Source: Bacteroidaceae bacterium
Lineage (GTDB): Bacteria; Bacteroidota; Bacteroidia; Bacteroidales; Bacteroidaceae
Assembly (NCBI GenBank): GCA_017466065.1
Contig: JAFTUV010000021.1
Span: 1-62,118, forward strand
Direction: 5' to 3'
DNA length: 62,118 nucleotides
Shown here: positions 41,328-51,745 of the stretch, in pieces
How positions within the stretch are numbered: position 1 is the first letter of the stretch
How the letters are laid out: each line of letters starts with the position of its first letter
Notes under the pieces: model-generated
Database searches by the model: none
The model's input: only the letters and a program-made list of their open reading frames with translations
What the model was told of the DNA's origin: nothing
Translations under genes and position numbers: made by a program

Positions 41328-42644
41328 ATGAAATATTTTCCCCACACAAAGGAAGATATTGAGCAGATGCTCGCGGTAGCCGGCTTAAAGTCGATGGACG
41401 ACCTTTATGCCGAAATACCCGAGCAGTTGCTGTTCAATAAAGAATTTGCCCTGCCCGAAGCAATGTCGGAGGTTGAGATACGCAAATTCTTCGAAACGCT
41501 CGGCAACCGCAATAGCAATCTTGTCTGTTTCGCCGGAGCAGGTGTCGAGGACCACTATTCGCCATCAATCATCAACGCAATAATTCAGCGTGGCGAGTTT
41601 CTCACAGCCTACACGCCCTATCAGCCCGAAATCTCACAAGGCACGCTGCAATATATCTTCGAATATCAGTCGATGATAACCGAGCTCACAGGAATGGATG
41701 TAACCAATGCATCGATGTACGATGGTACCACAGCCACAGCCGAGGCGATGATGATGGCCATTGCCGCAGCCAAGAAACGCAACAAGATACTTCTCTCGGC
41801 AACCGTCAACCCCAAAGTGCGTCGCGTGGTAGAAACCTATGCAAAATATCAAGGCATAGAAGTTGTTACAATAGCCGAAGAGGGTGGTGTAACCGATGTA
41901 GCCGATTTACAGGCAAAACTCGCCGGCGACGATGTCGCAGGAGTGATTCTTGCCCAGCCCAACTTCTACGGTATTGTTGAGGATTACACAGGCGTTGCAG
42001 AAATGTGCCACGCCAAGAAAGCCCTTATGGTGATGAACGCCAACCCCTCGTCGCTCGCCGTGCTTAAAACACCCGCCGAGTGGGGTGCCGACATTGCTTG
42101 CGGCGATGCACAGCCATTGGGAATCCCTATGACCTATGGCGGTCCTTATGTGGGCTATCTTGCCACCACCAATGCACTCGTGCGCAAATTGCCCGGACGC
42201 ATAGTGGGAGCAACCACCGATGTTGACGGCAAACGTGCATTCGTCCTCACTCTGCAAGCCCGCGAGCAACACATACGCCGCGAGAAAGCCAACAGCAATA
42301 TCTGTTCCAACCAGTCGCTTATGGCTCTCTATGTAACAATCTATATGTCGCTTATGGGTCATAAAGGACTCAAAGAGGTAAATGCTGCATCCTATGGCGG
42401 TGCCCACTACCTTGCCGACAGGCTTGTTGCAACAGGCAAGTGCTCTATGGCATTCGACAAGCCCTTTATGAATGAGTTTGCTGTAAAGACAACCATCCCC
42501 GTCGATACAATCTTGCAAGCATTGCTTGCACAAGGAATTCTCGGAGGCGTAAAGGTTGCCGATGATACCTTGCTCATCTGCGTTACCGAGCAGCGCACCA
42601 AGGCCGAGATTGATAAATTCGTGGAAATTATAAACAATATTTAG
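41328..42644 (+). CDS. gcvPA: Glycine dehydrogenase (decarboxylating) subunit 1
   Basis: GcvPA is the alpha-type half of the P protein, which in many bacteria is a single chain of about 950 residues. The 438-residue protein has the usual start (FPHTKEDIEQMLAVAGLKSMDDLY), TPYQPEISQGTLQYIFEYQSMITELTGMDVTNASMYDGTTA and PMTYGGPYVGYLA. It works as a heterotetramer with GcvPB, encoded 16 bases downstream. Confidence 0.96.
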   Translation: MKYFPHTKEDIEQMLAVAGLKSMDDLYAEIPEQLLFNKEFALPEAMSEVEIRKFFETLGNRNSNLVCFAGAGVEDHYSPSIINAIIQRGEFLTAYTPYQPEISQGTLQYIFEYQSMITELTGMDVTNASMYDGTTATAEAMMMAIAAAKKRNKILLSATVNPKVRRVVETYAKYQGIEVVTIAEEGGVTDVADLQAKLAGDDVAGVILAQPNFYGIVEDYTGVAEMCHAKKALMVMNANPSSLAVLKTPAEWGADIACGDAQPLGIPMTYGGPYVGYLATTNALVRKLPGRIVGATTDVDGKRAFVLTLQAREQHIRREKANSNICSNQSLMALYVTIYMSLMGHKGLKEVNAASYGGAHYLADRLVATGKCSMAFDKPFMNEFAVKTTIPVDTILQALLAQGILGGVKVADDTLLICVTEQRTKAEIDKFVEIINNI

Positions 42645-42660
42645 AAGGGAGGCACTCACT

Positions 42661-44127
42661 ATGATACGCAATTACGACAAATTGATATTTGAAATTTCAA
42701 AAGAGGGCCGCCAAGGCTACTCCCTCCCTAAAAACGAATTTAAGGAGCAATATTGCCCCTGCGCCCTTCCCGCGACTCTCAAACGCGATAAAGCCCCCCT
42801 GTTGCCACAGGTAACCGAGTTTGATGTGGTGCGTCACTACACAAACCTCTCGAACAAGAACTTCGGTGTCGACACAGGCTTCTATCCTTTGGGAAGCTGT
42901 ACAATGAAGTACAACCCCCGCATAAACGAAGAGATAAGTGCATTGCCGGCCTTTAATCTGCACCCCGCAACCCCCGACGACGCGGCACAAGGAGCTCTCG
43001 AAGTATATTACAACCTTGCAGCCTCACTTGCCGAAATAAGCGGATTGTCGGCCTTTACCCTCAATCCCTACGCAGGTGCTCACGGTGAACTTACAGGCCT
43101 TATGATAATGCGCTCCTATCACGAGCAGCGTGGCGATTATAAACGCACGAAAGTCATTGTACCCGACAGTGCCCACGGCACCAACCCTGCGAGCGCAGCA
43201 GTGTGCGGCCTCGAAATTGTTGAGGTAAAATCCACTGCCAACGGAACGGTAGATGTAGAGGACCTTAAACCCCTTCTCGACGATACTGTTGCCGGCATAA
43301 TGATGACCAACCCCAATACCTTGGGAATCTTTGAAACGGAAATTCCCGAAATTTCGCGACTCGTTCACGAGGCCGGCGGCCTCCTCTACTACGATGGAGC
43401 CAACCTTAACGCAGTGCTTGGCAAGTGCCGTCCCGGAGATATGGGCTTCGACATTATGCACATAAACCTTCACAAGACATTCTCCACTCCTCACGGTGGC
43501 GGAGGTCCCGGCGACGGTCCGGTAGGTGTGCGTGCAGGGCTCGAACAGCTGCTTCCCAATCCACAGGTGAAGAAGAGCGACGATGGCCGCTTCTATCTTG
43601 CTTGTGACGAAAAGTCGGCAGGTAACATATCGGGCTTCCTCGGAAACTTCGGCGTTATCTTGCGTGCCTACACCTATATTCTCACTCTCGGTCGCGAGAA
43701 TGTGAAAATGGTGGGCCCTCTTGCAGTGCTCAATGCCAACTATGTGAAAGAGTCGTTGAAAGACGATTATCTCCTTCCCATCGAAGGTGTGTGCAAACAC
43801 GAATTTGTATTCGACGGCCTTGCCGATAAATCGACAGGAGTAACCACGCTCGATATTGCGAAACGCCTTCTCGATTACGGCTATCACGCCCCCACAATCT
43901 ACTTCCCCTTGCTCTTCCATCAGAGCATAATGATTGAACCCACCGAAACGGAAAGTAAAGAGACACTCGATGAGTTCATCGCTGTAATGAAGAAGGTTGC
44001 GCGTGAGGCGATAGAGAACCCCGACATTGTGAAGAATGCACCCTATTCAACACCCGTGCGCCGTCTCGACGAAACAACAGCGGCACGCTCTCCCAAGACT
44101 ACCTACAAACAGTTGGTGGCAGAATAG
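42661..44127 (+). CDS. gcvPB: Glycine dehydrogenase (decarboxylating) subunit 2
   Basis: GcvPB carries the pyridoxal phosphate of the split P protein and decarboxylates glycine. The PLP lysine is K272 in NLHKTFSTPHGGGGPG, and VPDSAHGTNPASAA lines the cofactor site. The 488-residue length is normal for the split form. A perfect 26-bp inverted-repeat terminator follows. Confidence 0.96.
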   Translation: MIRNYDKLIFEISKEGRQGYSLPKNEFKEQYCPCALPATLKRDKAPLLPQVTEFDVVRHYTNLSNKNFGVDTGFYPLGSCTMKYNPRINEEISALPAFNLHPATPDDAAQGALEVYYNLAASLAEISGLSAFTLNPYAGAHGELTGLMIMRSYHEQRGDYKRTKVIVPDSAHGTNPASAAVCGLEIVEVKSTANGTVDVEDLKPLLDDTVAGIMMTNPNTLGIFETEIPEISRLVHEAGGLLYYDGANLNAVLGKCRPGDMGFDIMHINLHKTFSTPHGGGGPGDGPVGVRAGLEQLLPNPQVKKSDDGRFYLACDEKSAGNISGFLGNFGVILRAYTYILTLGRENVKMVGPLAVLNANYVKESLKDDYLLPIEGVCKHEFVFDGLADKSTGVTTLDIAKRLLDYGYHAPTIYFPLLFHQSIMIEPTETESKETLDEFIAVMKKVAREAIENPDIVKNAPYSTPVRRLDETTAARSPKTTYKQLVAE

Positions 44128-44137
44128 AGGAGTGTGT

Positions 44138-44196
44138 GATAAACAAAAAAAATATGAGCCGATGATAATTATCGGCTCATATTTTTTTTGTTTATC
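44138..44196. terminator. Bidirectional terminator, perfect 26-bp inverted repeat
   Basis: Bases 44138-44163 and 44171-44196 are exact reverse complements with a 7-base loop. The stem has a GC-containing core (ATGAGCCGAT) with A8 and T8 runs inside the arms, so it ends both the gcv operon and the convergent helicase operon. Confidence 0.9.
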
Positions 44197-44203
44197 TGCC
44201 TTA

Positions 44204-45619
44204 TTATTCTGTTGCAGCAGCATTGTGGCCCTTATCGCGCTTGGGGCGACGATGGTAACGACGACGCTGTGTCCTCTTCTTCCCCTCGTTCCCTTTGTTG
44301 TCGGGTACACTGCTTCCGGCGGGTTGCGCAGTTGTTGCAACCTCTTTCTTGGCTTTGGGCTTGCCTTCCTCTCTGCGTCTTTTGTCCTTGCGCCCGTGTG
44401 CGCGTTTCTCGCCACCATTTCCTCTTTTGCCACCGCGACCACCCTTGCCGCTGCGTCCTCCCTTTGAGGGCGAGTATTCGGGAGCCTCTCCAAGCTCGGC
44501 GGGAACCGGAGTCTTTGTCACCTCCTGTTCCATAAAGTCCTCGATGCGTTTGAAGTACTGCTGGTCTTCTTCCGAAATAAAGGTTATTGCACGCCCTTTG
44601 GTGTTTGCACGGGCAGTGCGGCCCACACGGTGTATATAGTCGTCGCAATCGCGCGGAACATCGTAGTTTATCACTATGCGTATGTCGTCAATGTCAATTC
44701 CGCGCGCAAGAATATCGGTAGCTACAATAATGTCAATCTTGCGGCTCTTGTATTGGAACATAATTTCGTCGCGCTCTCCTTGGTCGAGGTCACTGTGCAT
44801 TTCGCCCACGTTAAACCCACGCTTTTTAAGCGCAAGCGATATTTCCTTTACTTTGCTTTTGCGCGAGGCGAACAGTATTACACGCTCGGTACTCTCCTTT
44901 TCGAAGATGCTCTTTATAATACCCATCTTCTGCCCTTCGTGGCACACATACGCTTCTTGTGTGATGCCCTCGGCAGGCTTTGCAAGTGACAAGGTAATTT
45001 GCAACGGGTCGGTGAGTATGTTGGCTGCAAGTTTGCGAATCTCTTGTGGCATTGTTGCCGAGAATAGCATAGTCTGCCGCTCTTTGGGCAGCTTGCTTGC
45101 AATAGTCATAATATCGTTGTAAAAACCCATATCAAGCATACGGTCGGCCTCGTCGAGAATGAAGAATGATACTCGCGAAAGGTCGACATTGCCCAGATTT
45201 ATGTGGCTTATCAAACGCCCGGGGGTAGCAACTATAATATCGGCTCCTTTTGCCATTCCTCGCAATTCCTGCTCGTAGCGTTGCCCGTCGTTTCCTCCAT
45301 AGACAGCCACGCTGGAAAATGGCATAAAGTAGGTGAAGCCTTCGAGCTGACGGTCAATCTGCTGTGCAAGCTCACGAGTAGGGGCCATCACCACGCAATT
45401 TATGGCGTCGTCGGGGTAACCGCCTTTGCATAGTTTGTTCAGCACGGGCAACAGATAGGCAGCAGTCTTGCCGGTTCCGGTCTGTGCCACGCCAATCAGG
45501 TCGCGCCCGTCCATCAAAGGTTGGATAGTTTGTTCCTGTATAGGTGTACAAGTCTCGAAGCGCATTGCATCGAGTGCATCGAGCACTTCGTCTTCAAAAT
45601 CAAAATCGGTAAAATACAT
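44204..45619 (-). CDS. DEAD-box RNA helicase (RhlE-like)
   Basis: This 471-residue ATP-dependent RNA helicase has the Q-motif (ETCTPIQEQTIQP), Walker A AQTGTGKT (45-52), DEAD at 156-159, SATMP, and HRVGRTARANTKG (motif VI). After about residue 370 it carries a basic, glycine/lysine/arginine-rich tail (GGRSGKGGRGGKRGNGG), typical of RhlE/CsdA-type helicases that act on ribosome assembly or mRNA decay at low temperature. It is the last gene of the lon-tgt-lptF/G operon, 14 bases after the permease gene. Confidence 0.92.
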   Translation of the reverse strand: MYFTDFDFEDEVLDALDAMRFETCTPIQEQTIQPLMDGRDLIGVAQTGTGKTAAYLLPVLNKLCKGGYPDDAINCVVMAPTRELAQQIDRQLEGFTYFMPFSSVAVYGGNDGQRYEQELRGMAKGADIIVATPGRLISHINLGNVDLSRVSFFILDEADRMLDMGFYNDIMTIASKLPKERQTMLFSATMPQEIRKLAANILTDPLQITLSLAKPAEGITQEAYVCHEGQKMGIIKSIFEKESTERVILFASRKSKVKEISLALKKRGFNVGEMHSDLDQGERDEIMFQYKSRKIDIIVATDILARGIDIDDIRIVINYDVPRDCDDYIHRVGRTARANTKGRAITFISEEDQQYFKRIEDFMEQEVTKTPVPAELGEAPEYSPSKGGRSGKGGRGGKRGNGGEKRAHGRKDKRRREEGKPKAKKEVATTAQPAGSSVPDNKGNEGKKRTQRRRYHRRPKRDKGHNAAATE

Positions 45620-45633
45620 AAATGTGCTTTTCT

Positions 45634-46746
45634 CTATTTAGGAGCCTTTCTGTAAAGGTATAATGCAATGAAACTGAATAAAATGTTTGGAATCCACACG
45701 GCGAGGAATACAGGCATCTGGTTGGCAAAAGCCGAAGATATTGTTTGGAACAGAATGTATGAGAAACTCAATCCAAGGCCTATTCCGAGCGATAATCCCA
45801 TTCCTCCTTTTGTCTTTTTCGATGATAGCGACGCGCCGATGATGGTGAGAATGAATGCTGCAAACGACATTGCAATTCGTTTGTGATATTCAATCTTGAA
45901 AGGCTTTATGTTGGCCATTCCTCGTGCCTTCTGTCTGTCGATGTACCGGCTCAATTCGGGGCTTGTCATTGTCTCCTGTTGTCCTTGCGAGATAAGGAAA
46001 TCCTCCGGCTCTATGTTTATGACAGTGTCGAGCGGCTCCTTGTAGCTCGAACGTATAATCTCCTTGTCGCCTTTGAATTCACGAATCATCCAATTATATG
46101 CAGTCCACAATCCTTTCTCCTGCGGATGATACTTTATGCTCTTTGCTGTCATATGTGCAACAAGTTTCTTGTTCTCGAACTTGTCGAGAGAGAAACTTGT
46201 TCCCATATTGGTGTGCTGATTATAGAAACCAATGTAAGCAACCACATCATCTGCCACTTGCAACTGAATGTTCTCGGCCGATGTTGTTTTTTTCTTCTTG
46301 TCGTTATAATGCTTGACCTCGAATTCTATTCTTGTTTCGTTCCCCAGAGGAATTATATATGCGCTCAAAATATATGTGAGCAACGCAATGAATGCAGCCG
46401 AAACCATATAAGGGCGCAACATACGTTTGAAACTCACACCCGAAGCGAACATCGCAATAATTTCGGAATTCTCGGCCAATTTCGAAGTAAAATATATTAC
46501 CGAGATAAACACGAACAGCGCACTGAATGTATTGGCATAATAAGGTGCGAGGTTCAGGTAATAATCGAACAGAATTTCAGATAGAGTAGCGTTCGATGTT
46601 GCAAACTTGTCTATTCGCTCGTTGTAGTCAAACACCACAATGACCGTGATTATAAGTGCCAGCGAGAAGAAATATGTCCCCAAAAATTTACCTATAATAT
46701 ATAGGTCGAGGCGTTTCAACTTAAAAACTTCTAACCATTTTTTCAT
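45634..46746 (-). CDS. LptF/LptG-family lipopolysaccharide export permease
   Basis: This 370-residue inner-membrane protein of the YjgP/YjgQ family pairs with LptB to drive lipopolysaccharide out of the membrane. It has two N-terminal transmembrane segments (about 15-40 and 58-85), a third near 100-125, a periplasmic beta-jellyroll, and three C-terminal segments (RIAMSFAAFILTIIGASLSS onwards). Which of LptF or LptG it is cannot be told without the paralogue. It lies 15 bases after tgt. Confidence 0.9.
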   Translation of the reverse strand: MKKWLEVFKLKRLDLYIIGKFLGTYFFSLALIITVIVVFDYNERIDKFATSNATLSEILFDYYLNLAPYYANTFSALFVFISVIYFTSKLAENSEIIAMFASGVSFKRMLRPYMVSAAFIALLTYILSAYIIPLGNETRIEFEVKHYNDKKKKTTSAENIQLQVADDVVAYIGFYNQHTNMGTSFSLDKFENKKLVAHMTAKSIKYHPQEKGLWTAYNWMIREFKGDKEIIRSSYKEPLDTVINIEPEDFLISQGQQETMTSPELSRYIDRQKARGMANIKPFKIEYHKRIAMSFAAFILTIIGASLSSKKTKGGMGLSLGIGLGLSFSYILFQTISSAFANQMPVFLAVWIPNILFSFIALYLYRKAPK

Positions 46747-46761
46747 AGTAACCTTGTTTAT

Positions 46762-47892
46762 TTATAGTCGGCGTGTCACTTGTTCAAGCATATTCTTTTT
46801 CCATTCGGCATAATTGTCCTCCAATATGTGCTTGCGTGCCTCTTGGGTGAGCCATACATAGAATGCGAGGTTGTGCAGCGATGCTATTTGCAGTGCCAGA
46901 TACTCCTGCGCAACAAACAGGTGACGCAGATAGGCACGGCTGTATTGCCTGTCTACAAACGACTCGCCATCCTCTTCAATGGGCGAAAAATCATATTTCC
47001 ACTTTTCGTTACGCATATTCATAATGCCCTGCTTGGTGAAAAGCATAGCGTTGCGTCCGTTGCGTGTGGGCATTACGCAGTCGAACATATCCACGCCGCG
47101 TTCAATGCCTTCGAGAATGTTTGCGGGAGTGCCCACCCCCATCAGGTAGCGAGGCTTGTCGGTTGGCAGAATTTCGTTCACCACCTCAATCATTTCGTAC
47201 ATCTTTTCGGCCGGTTCTCCCACGGCAAGCCCTCCAATGGCATTGCCCACACAATCCTTCGAAGCAATATATTCGGCCGATTGACGGCGAAGGTCGGGGT
47301 AAACACAGCCCTGTACAATGGGGAAAAGTGCCTGCTCATAGCCATATTTCGGCTCCGTCTCGGCAAGGCGTGCAACGCAGCGGTCGAGCCAACGGTGCGT
47401 ACGCTCCATCGACTTCTTTGCATAATTGTAATCGGCAGTTCCGGGGGTACATTCGTCAAAAGCCATTATAATGTCGGCACCTATGCTGCGCTCGATGTCC
47501 ATAACTCTTTCGGGCGAGAAGAAATGCTTGGAGCCGTCTATGTGGGAGCGGAATTCCACACCATCCTCATTCATCTTTCTTATGTCTTTAAGCGAAAATA
47601 CCTGAAACCCTCCGCTGTCGGTGAGAATAGGCCGTTCCCAGCTGTTGAACTTGTGCAGGCCGCCGGCCTTTTCCAGAATGTCGAGCCCCGGGCGCAGATA
47701 CAGATGATAGGTGTTGCCCAGTATTATCTGTGCCTTAACGTCGGTCACAAGGTCGGGAATCTGCACGGCTTTAACCGAGCCCACTGTTCCCACAGGCATA
47801 AAAATAGGTGTCTGTATGTCGCCGTGTGCCGTACTTAAAATTCCGGCACGCGCCTTGCTTCCTTTGTCGGTGTGTAATAATTGGAATTTCAC
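46762..47892 (-). CDS. tgt: tRNA-guanine transglycosylase
   Basis: Tgt swaps guanine-34 for preQ1 in tRNAs with GUN anticodons. The 376-residue TIM-barrel protein has PILTDSGGFQVFSL, the substrate Asp in AFDECTPG, GGLAVGE, and the nucleophilic Asp in MFDCVMPTRNGRNA. The zinc cluster CxCxxC expected after DFSPI is replaced by GESFVDRQYSRAYLRHL; the later histidine (SLHNLAFY) remains. The loss is probably lineage-wide in Bacteroidota. It sits 7 bases after lon. Confidence 0.93.
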   Translation of the reverse strand: MKFQLLHTDKGSKARAGILSTAHGDIQTPIFMPVGTVGSVKAVQIPDLVTDVKAQIILGNTYHLYLRPGLDILEKAGGLHKFNSWERPILTDSGGFQVFSLKDIRKMNEDGVEFRSHIDGSKHFFSPERVMDIERSIGADIIMAFDECTPGTADYNYAKKSMERTHRWLDRCVARLAETEPKYGYEQALFPIVQGCVYPDLRRQSAEYIASKDCVGNAIGGLAVGEPAEKMYEMIEVVNEILPTDKPRYLMGVGTPANILEGIERGVDMFDCVMPTRNGRNAMLFTKQGIMNMRNEKWKYDFSPIEEDGESFVDRQYSRAYLRHLFVAQEYLALQIASLHNLAFYVWLTQEARKHILEDNYAEWKKNMLEQVTRRL

Positions 47893-47899
47893 TTTGTTA

Positions 47900-50368
47900 T
47901 CAAATTAAATTGATGGGGTCTTTTACTTTCTCGTCGAGCAAAGCAATTTCGAGTACCTCCTTTATATCTTCGACATAGTGGAATGTTACTCCTTGAATGT
48001 AAATTTCGGGGATTACATCAATGTTGCGTTTGTTCTCTTTGCATAATACAATCTCCTTTATTCCGGCGCGTTTGGCAGCCAGAATTTTCTCTTTAATTCC
48101 TCCCACGGGCAGCACCTTGCCACGCAGAGTTATTTCTCCGGTCATAGCAATGTTGGGCTTCACCTTGCGTTGTGTGAGTGCCGATGCAAGTGCTGTCGCC
48201 ATTGTAATACCTGCCGACGGACCATCTTTGGGAATTGCCCCTTCGGGAACGTGCAAGTGAATGTTCCAGTTCTCGAAAATCTCGTGCGGAATGTCGAGAA
48301 GGCTTGCGTGCGACTTTATATATTCGAGTGCCAACATAGCCGACTCCTTCATTACATCGCCCAAATTACCGGTGAGGGTTATCTTCTCGCCCTTGCCGCG
48401 GCTGAGGCTTGTCTCTATGAATAGAATTTCTCCTCCCACAGCTGTCCAAGCAAGGCCTGTTACAACACCTGCATATTCGTTGCCTTGGTAACGGTCGCGA
48501 GAGAACTCTTTGGGGCCCAACAACTCTACAATATTGGAGGGCTTTACAGTGGTAATATCAAACTTGCCGTTGCTCGCTTTCTGGCAGGCCAAACGACGGA
48601 AAATCTTGCCAATCTTCTTTTCGAGCCCGCGTACTCCCGATTCACGGGTGTAGTCCTCTATAATATGCTCTATGGCAGCCTTGTTTATGCTTATTTTTTC
48701 GTTTCCTATTCCGTTGGCCTCTTTCTCTTTGGGTACCAGATGGCGTTTCGCAATCTCCACTTTCTCCTCGGTGAGATATCCGCTCACCTCAATCAACTCC
48801 ATACGGTCGAGTAGAGGGCCGGGAATGTTGCCCAGATTGTTGGCCGTTGCAATGAACATTATCTTTGACAGGTCGTAGTCGATGTCGAGATAATTGTCGT
48901 GGAAAGTGCTGTTCTGCTCAGGGTCGAGCACTTCGAGCAGAGCCGACGATGGGTCGCCGTGGTTGGAAGCCTGTCCCACTTTGTCAATCTCGTCGAGAAT
49001 GAATACAGGGTTGTCGCTGCCGGCCTTTACAAGGTTTTTGAGTATGCGACCGGGCATAGCTCCTATGTAGGTTTTCCTGTGCCCGCGAATTTCCGATTCG
49101 TCGTGTACGCCTCCGAGCGACATACGCACATATTTTCGTTTAAGAGCCTCGGCGATGGATTTTCCAAGCGAGGTCTTTCCAACTCCCGGAGGGCCGTAGA
49201 GGCAAATGATGGGCGATTTTAAATCTCCACGCATTTTAATGACTGCAAGGTGTTCCAGAATTCTCTCTTTCACCTTGTCGAGCCCGTAATGGTCTTTGTC
49301 GAGTGTCCTGCGTGCATTTTGAATATCGAGGTTGTCGGTTGTGCAGTTTCCCCAAGGCAGGCTCACGAACAGTTGCAGATAGTTTAACTGCACGTGGTAG
49401 TCGGGTGTCTGTGGCGGAATACGGTCGAGCTTTGCCACCTCTTTGATGAAAATCTCCTCTACCTCCTTGCTCCACTTCTTATCTTTTGCCTTCTTTTTTA
49501 AATCGTTGGAATCTTGGTCCTGAACATTCACGCCCAGCTCTTCCTGTATATTCTTCATCTGTTGTTGCAGGAAGTATTCTTTCTGTTGCCGGTTGATTTC
49601 CTTGTTGGTGCGCTTGTTTATATCACTTTGTATTTTCAGGAGATTTATTTCGGTATTCATCATAATGAGCAGCCTGTATGCTTTCTCCTTTATGCTGGTT
49701 GTGTCCATAAGAATTATCTTCTCCTTAATTCCTAAATTAAGGGTGGAGCAGAGGAAATATAGCAACAAGATATTATTCTCTATGTTTTTGAGCGCATAGT
49801 CGGCCTCTTGCTGTTGGGCAGTGTCGTACAGGCTTATCAGTTTATAGGCTTTCTCGCGACAATTCTTCATAAGAATGGAGAACTCTTTGCTCGAATTTTT
49901 AGGCTCTCTGTCGGCTGCATCCTTCACCTCTCCCAGCAATTTTCCACTTTCCTTCTTGGTCGACATGAGTTTTATTCTGTACATACCCTGCAAAATCACA
50001 GTAGTCTTATTGTTGGGCATATCAAATAATCTTATAACCTTTGCCACAACTCCGAATTTATACAGGTCGTTGAATTCGGGTTCTTCTACATCTGGGTCTT
50101 TCTGGCAGAATACAGCAATCAGCTTGTTCTCTTTTATCGCATTCTTCACAACCTCCAACGACGACTTTCGACCAATTCCCACAGGCATAATTGCGGTGGG
50201 GAAAAGTATCATATTGCGCAGGGGTAGTATGGGTAAAGTGCTGCCTATTTTAACTTTGAAGTCTTTTAATTCATTCTCGTTGCAAATGTCATTCATAATG
50301 AATGGTGCATCTACATCCATCTCTTTTTCGTTATCTTCACAAAACTCGACAATATCTAAATTCTCCAT
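47900..50368 (-). CDS. lon: ATP-dependent protease Lon
   Basis: Lon is the cytosolic AAA+ protease that removes damaged and regulatory proteins. The protein (822 residues from the preferred start) has the N-terminal LON substrate domain ([22 protein letters not shown]), a coiled region, Walker [14 protein letters not shown], Walker [13 protein letters not shown], and the Ser-Lys protease site with [12 protein letters not shown] and the Lys in [15 protein letters not shown]. An in-frame GTG at 50428 would add 20 basic residues but lies only a few bases after the predicted transcription start, so the ATG at 50368 (MENLDIVEF) is chosen. It leads the lon-tgt-lptF/G-helicase operon. Confidence 0.94.
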   Translation of the reverse strand: MENLDIVEFCEDNEKEMDVDAPFIMNDICNENELKDFKVKIGSTLPILPLRNMILFPTAIMPVGIGRKSSLEVVKNAIKENKLIAVFCQKDPDVEEPEFNDLYKFGVVAKVIRLFDMPNNKTTVILQGMYRIKLMSTKKESGKLLGEVKDAADREPKNSSKEFSILMKNCREKAYKLISLYDTAQQQEADYALKNIENNILLLYFLCSTLNLGIKEKIILMDTTSIKEKAYRLLIMMNTEINLLKIQSDINKRTNKEINRQQKEYFLQQQMKNIQEELGVNVQDQDSNDLKKKAKDKKWSKEVEEIFIKEVAKLDRIPPQTPDYHVQLNYLQLFVSLPWGNCTTDNLDIQNARRTLDKDHYGLDKVKERILEHLAVIKMRGDLKSPIICLYGPPGVGKTSLGKSIAEALKRKYVRMSLGGVHDESEIRGHRKTYIGAMPGRILKNLVKAGSDNPVFILDEIDKVGQASNHGDPSSALLEVLDPEQNSTFHDNYLDIDYDLSKIMFIATANNLGNIPGPLLDRMELIEVSGYLTEEKVEIAKRHLVPKEKEANGIGNEKISINKAAIEHIIEDYTRESGVRGLEKKIGKIFRRLACQKASNGKFDITTVKPSNIVELLGPKEFSRDRYQGNEYAGVVTGLAWTAVGGEILFIETSLSRGKGEKITLTGNLGDVMKESAMLALEYIKSHASLLDIPHEIFENWNIHLHVPEGAIPKDGPSAGITMATALASALTQRKVKPNIAMTGEITLRGKVLPVGGIKEKILAAKRAGIKEIVLCKENKRNIDVIPEIYIQGVTFHYVEDIKEVLEIALLDEKVKDPINLI

Positions 50369-50442
50369 ATTTCTTTGATGATGTTTCTTGTGTATCGTTG
50401 CTGCTTTTTTTTTTGTACCGGCAGGCACGATATCTTTAAAAC

Positions 50443-50450
50443 GCGAAGAT
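50443..50450 (-). promoter_or_regulatory. lon promoter -7 box
   Basis: The minus strand reads TATCTTCG followed by CG, placing transcription start near 50436 and the lon ATG about 70 bases downstream. No heat-shock-type inverted repeat is seen. Confidence 0.55.
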
Positions 50451-50581
50451 ACTACTATTTGTCGACTTGCCGAAATATTTTCACTTTAATTATATATTAT
50501 TTTATATAGATTATAGGCCGTTTACAAAGATGAAGCGTTAATTAAAGAAACTTTCCTGTTTTATTTGTCGCACAATTGTTG

Positions 50582-50589
50582 TATCTTCG
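50582..50589 (+). promoter_or_regulatory. Lipid kinase promoter -7 box
   Basis: TATCTTCG followed by C places transcription start near 50597, 14 bases before the TTG start at 50611. Confidence 0.55.
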
Positions 50590-50610
50590 CAGTCTGAATG
50601 TGTAAAGGCC

Positions 50611-51726
50611 TTGAAAAGTAAAAAAGACATATTATTCCTGATAAATCCCAAGTCGGGGGTCGGTGGCAAACGCTCTGTTCCTCGTTTGGTGAGAACTCTT
50701 CTCGACAAGAGCAAATTCAACGTGACCATAAGGGAAACTCAATATGTCGCTCACGCCTGCGAACTAACAGCCGAGGCTGTGGCAAGGGGAGTGGATATAG
50801 TTGTCGCCGTTGGCGGTGACGGTACGGTGAACGAGGTCGCCCGTACACTTATCGGCAGTGATACTGCACTTGGAATAGTTCCCTGCGGTTCGGGCAATGG
50901 CCTTGCCCGTCATTTGGGAATTCCCATAGATGTAAAAAGAGCTATCGAATTTATAAATACAGCCGAGATTACAGCAGTCGATTATGGTAAAATAAACGGA
51001 CATCCTTTCTTCTGTACCTGCGGCATCGGGTTCGATGCACTTGTCAGCAATAGCTTTGCTCACGGCACGCGCCGCGGGTTGCTTGGGTATATGAATCAGA
51101 CACTTCTCGATTGGCTCAATTATAAACCCGAGGTCTATGAAATAGAGGGCGAGTCGTTCAAACAGAGTTACAAGGCTTTTCTTGTCGCTTGCGGCAATGC
51201 GGCACAGTATGGTAATAATGCCTACATAAGCCCGAATGCGTCGATGCGCGACGGGTTGTTGAGTATAACCATTCTCGAACCGTTTCCGGCTGTCGATGTT
51301 CCTTTAATTCTGGGTCACCTGTTCGGTCGTTCTCTCGATAAGAATAATCATATTAAAACCATTGAGGGTAAATGGATTAAGATTAAAAGAAGTGCTGCCG
51401 GTCCGGTGCATTTCGATGGTGAGCCGGCGATGATGGATGCCGAAATTCTTGTAGAAACGGTGCCTCTCGGCCTTAATGTGCTTGCGCTTCCCGGCTGGGA
51501 CGGATGCAGCGCGGTGGTCCCTATGTATAAACAGATATTTGAATTGATAAGCACCCCTGTGGCTAATGTGGAAATTGCATTGCCAAAGATGGATTTCTCT
51601 TTGCCGAATATGGACGACCTTATTCCTAAATTCAAGATAGGCGATATTAAAGACAAGTTGCCTCCATTCTCGCCATTTAAAAACAAACACAATGCTCCCG
51701 GTAAAAAATCGGATAGTAAAAAGTAA
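50611..51726 (+). CDS. Diacylglycerol kinase-family lipid kinase
   Basis: This 371-residue protein has the DAGK catalytic pattern: INPKSGVGGKR (11-21), AVGGDGTVNEVAR (66-78) and PCGSGNGLARHLGIP. It phosphorylates diacylglycerol or a related lipid, or may act on sphingoid bases as in other Bacteroidetes members; the substrate is not evident. The start codon is TTG, supported by the promoter just upstream and by the conserved NPKSG motif lying only 12 residues in, with no alternative ATG. The C-terminal 60 residues are extra and lysine-rich. Confidence 0.87.
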   Translation: MKSKKDILFLINPKSGVGGKRSVPRLVRTLLDKSKFNVTIRETQYVAHACELTAEAVARGVDIVVAVGGDGTVNEVARTLIGSDTALGIVPCGSGNGLARHLGIPIDVKRAIEFINTAEITAVDYGKINGHPFFCTCGIGFDALVSNSFAHGTRRGLLGYMNQTLLDWLNYKPEVYEIEGESFKQSYKAFLVACGNAAQYGNNAYISPNASMRDGLLSITILEPFPAVDVPLILGHLFGRSLDKNNHIKTIEGKWIKIKRSAAGPVHFDGEPAMMDAEILVETVPLGLNVLALPGWDGCSAVVPMYKQIFELISTPVANVEIALPKMDFSLPNMDDLIPKFKIGDIKDKLPPFSPFKNKHNAPGKKSDSKK

Positions 51727-51745
51727 TTACAAATATTGCTTTTTT

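Noticed and set aside
46780..47838. 352-codon open frame antisense to tgt
   Set aside because: Same effect of codon bias; no domain, no promoter, and it fully overlaps a well-supported gene.
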